12,922 nucleotides of DNA. Source: Flavobacterium psychrophilum (GTDB lineage: Bacteria > Bacteroidota > Bacteroidia > Flavobacteriales > Flavobacteriaceae). A model generated the notes under the pieces. That model did not search any database. It was not told where the DNA came from and saw nothing but the letters and a program-made list of their open reading frames with translations. The position numbers were made by a program, and so were the translations under genes. Shown in pieces: positions 12,897 to 12,922 of this stretch. The stretch lies in assembly GCA_945861915.1 (NCBI GenBank), contig CAMAWK010000049.1, positions 1 through 12,922 of the forward strand, given 5' to 3'. Within the stretch, counting starts at the first letter, position 1, and the number at the start of each line of letters is the position of its first letter.

Positions 12897-12922
12897 ATGA
12901 AAACTACTCTTTTTTTCTCGAC
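12897..12922 (+). CDS. Start of an unidentified gene, cut by the window edge (signal-peptide-like)
   Basis: ATG at 12897 follows an A/T-rich leader and a -7-like element. The eight visible codons read MKTTLFFS, the lysine-then-hydrophobic beginning typical of a secreted or outer-membrane protein. Too little is present to name it. Confidence 0.45.

Overview
The window looks like ordinary chromosome from a member of the Bacteroidota, most likely a Flavobacterium or a close relative. The DNA is AT-rich. Several genes are preceded by the Bacteroidetes-type promoter (a -33 TTG and a -7 TAnnTTTG), and start codons have A-rich leaders rather than a GGAGG-type ribosome binding site. One gene encodes a secreted protein with a type IX secretion (T9SS) type B / gliding-motility-associated C-terminal domain, which is confined to this phylum. 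The prolyl-tRNA synthetase is the short form, and tRNA-Glu carries no encoded CCA.

Layout. Bases 1-156 are the 3' end of a plus-strand gene that looks like aroB (3-dehydroquinate synthase). A good promoter at 178-209 leads into a plus-strand cluster: an arginine decarboxylase of the alanine-racemase fold (306-1703), a deoxyhypusine-synthase-family enzyme (1784-2755), a possible 32-residue small ORF overlapping a nested inverted repeat (2761-2859), and a small protein with an extremely acidic tail (2856-3266) ending at a strong terminator. Bases 3267-3615 hold no gene but several repeats. A minus-strand gene of unknown function (3616-4683) has a kinase-like D-x4-N ... IDFD signature. It is divergent from a secreted multidomain adhesin-like protein (4858-6702).

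The secreted protein converges with typA/bipA (minus, ends 6753) on a shared terminator. Divergent from typA is a two-component pair: a membrane-anchored double-PAS histidine kinase (8708-10414) and, 2 bp later, a single-domain response regulator (10417-10824). A perfect bidirectional terminator (10830-10863) separates them from the minus-strand translation cluster proS, tRNA-Glu(UUC), rpsT (S20). A fragment of one more plus-strand gene begins at 12897.

How the genes work together. The first cluster most plausibly serves polyamine metabolism: arginine to agmatine, then a deoxyhypusine-synthase-like aminobutyl transferase, possibly making homospermidine. The agmatinase I would expect between the two is absent here. 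The kinase and regulator form a signalling unit with no dedicated output gene in the window. proS, tRNA-Glu, rpsT and typA are translation housekeeping. I see no mobile element, phage gene, CRISPR array or defence system. The most interesting items are the kinase-like unknown protein, the polyamine pair without agmatinase, the small ORF or RNA element at 2761-2859, the repeat-rich convergent intergenic region, and a LOV-like PAS domain whose photo-active cysteine position is proline.
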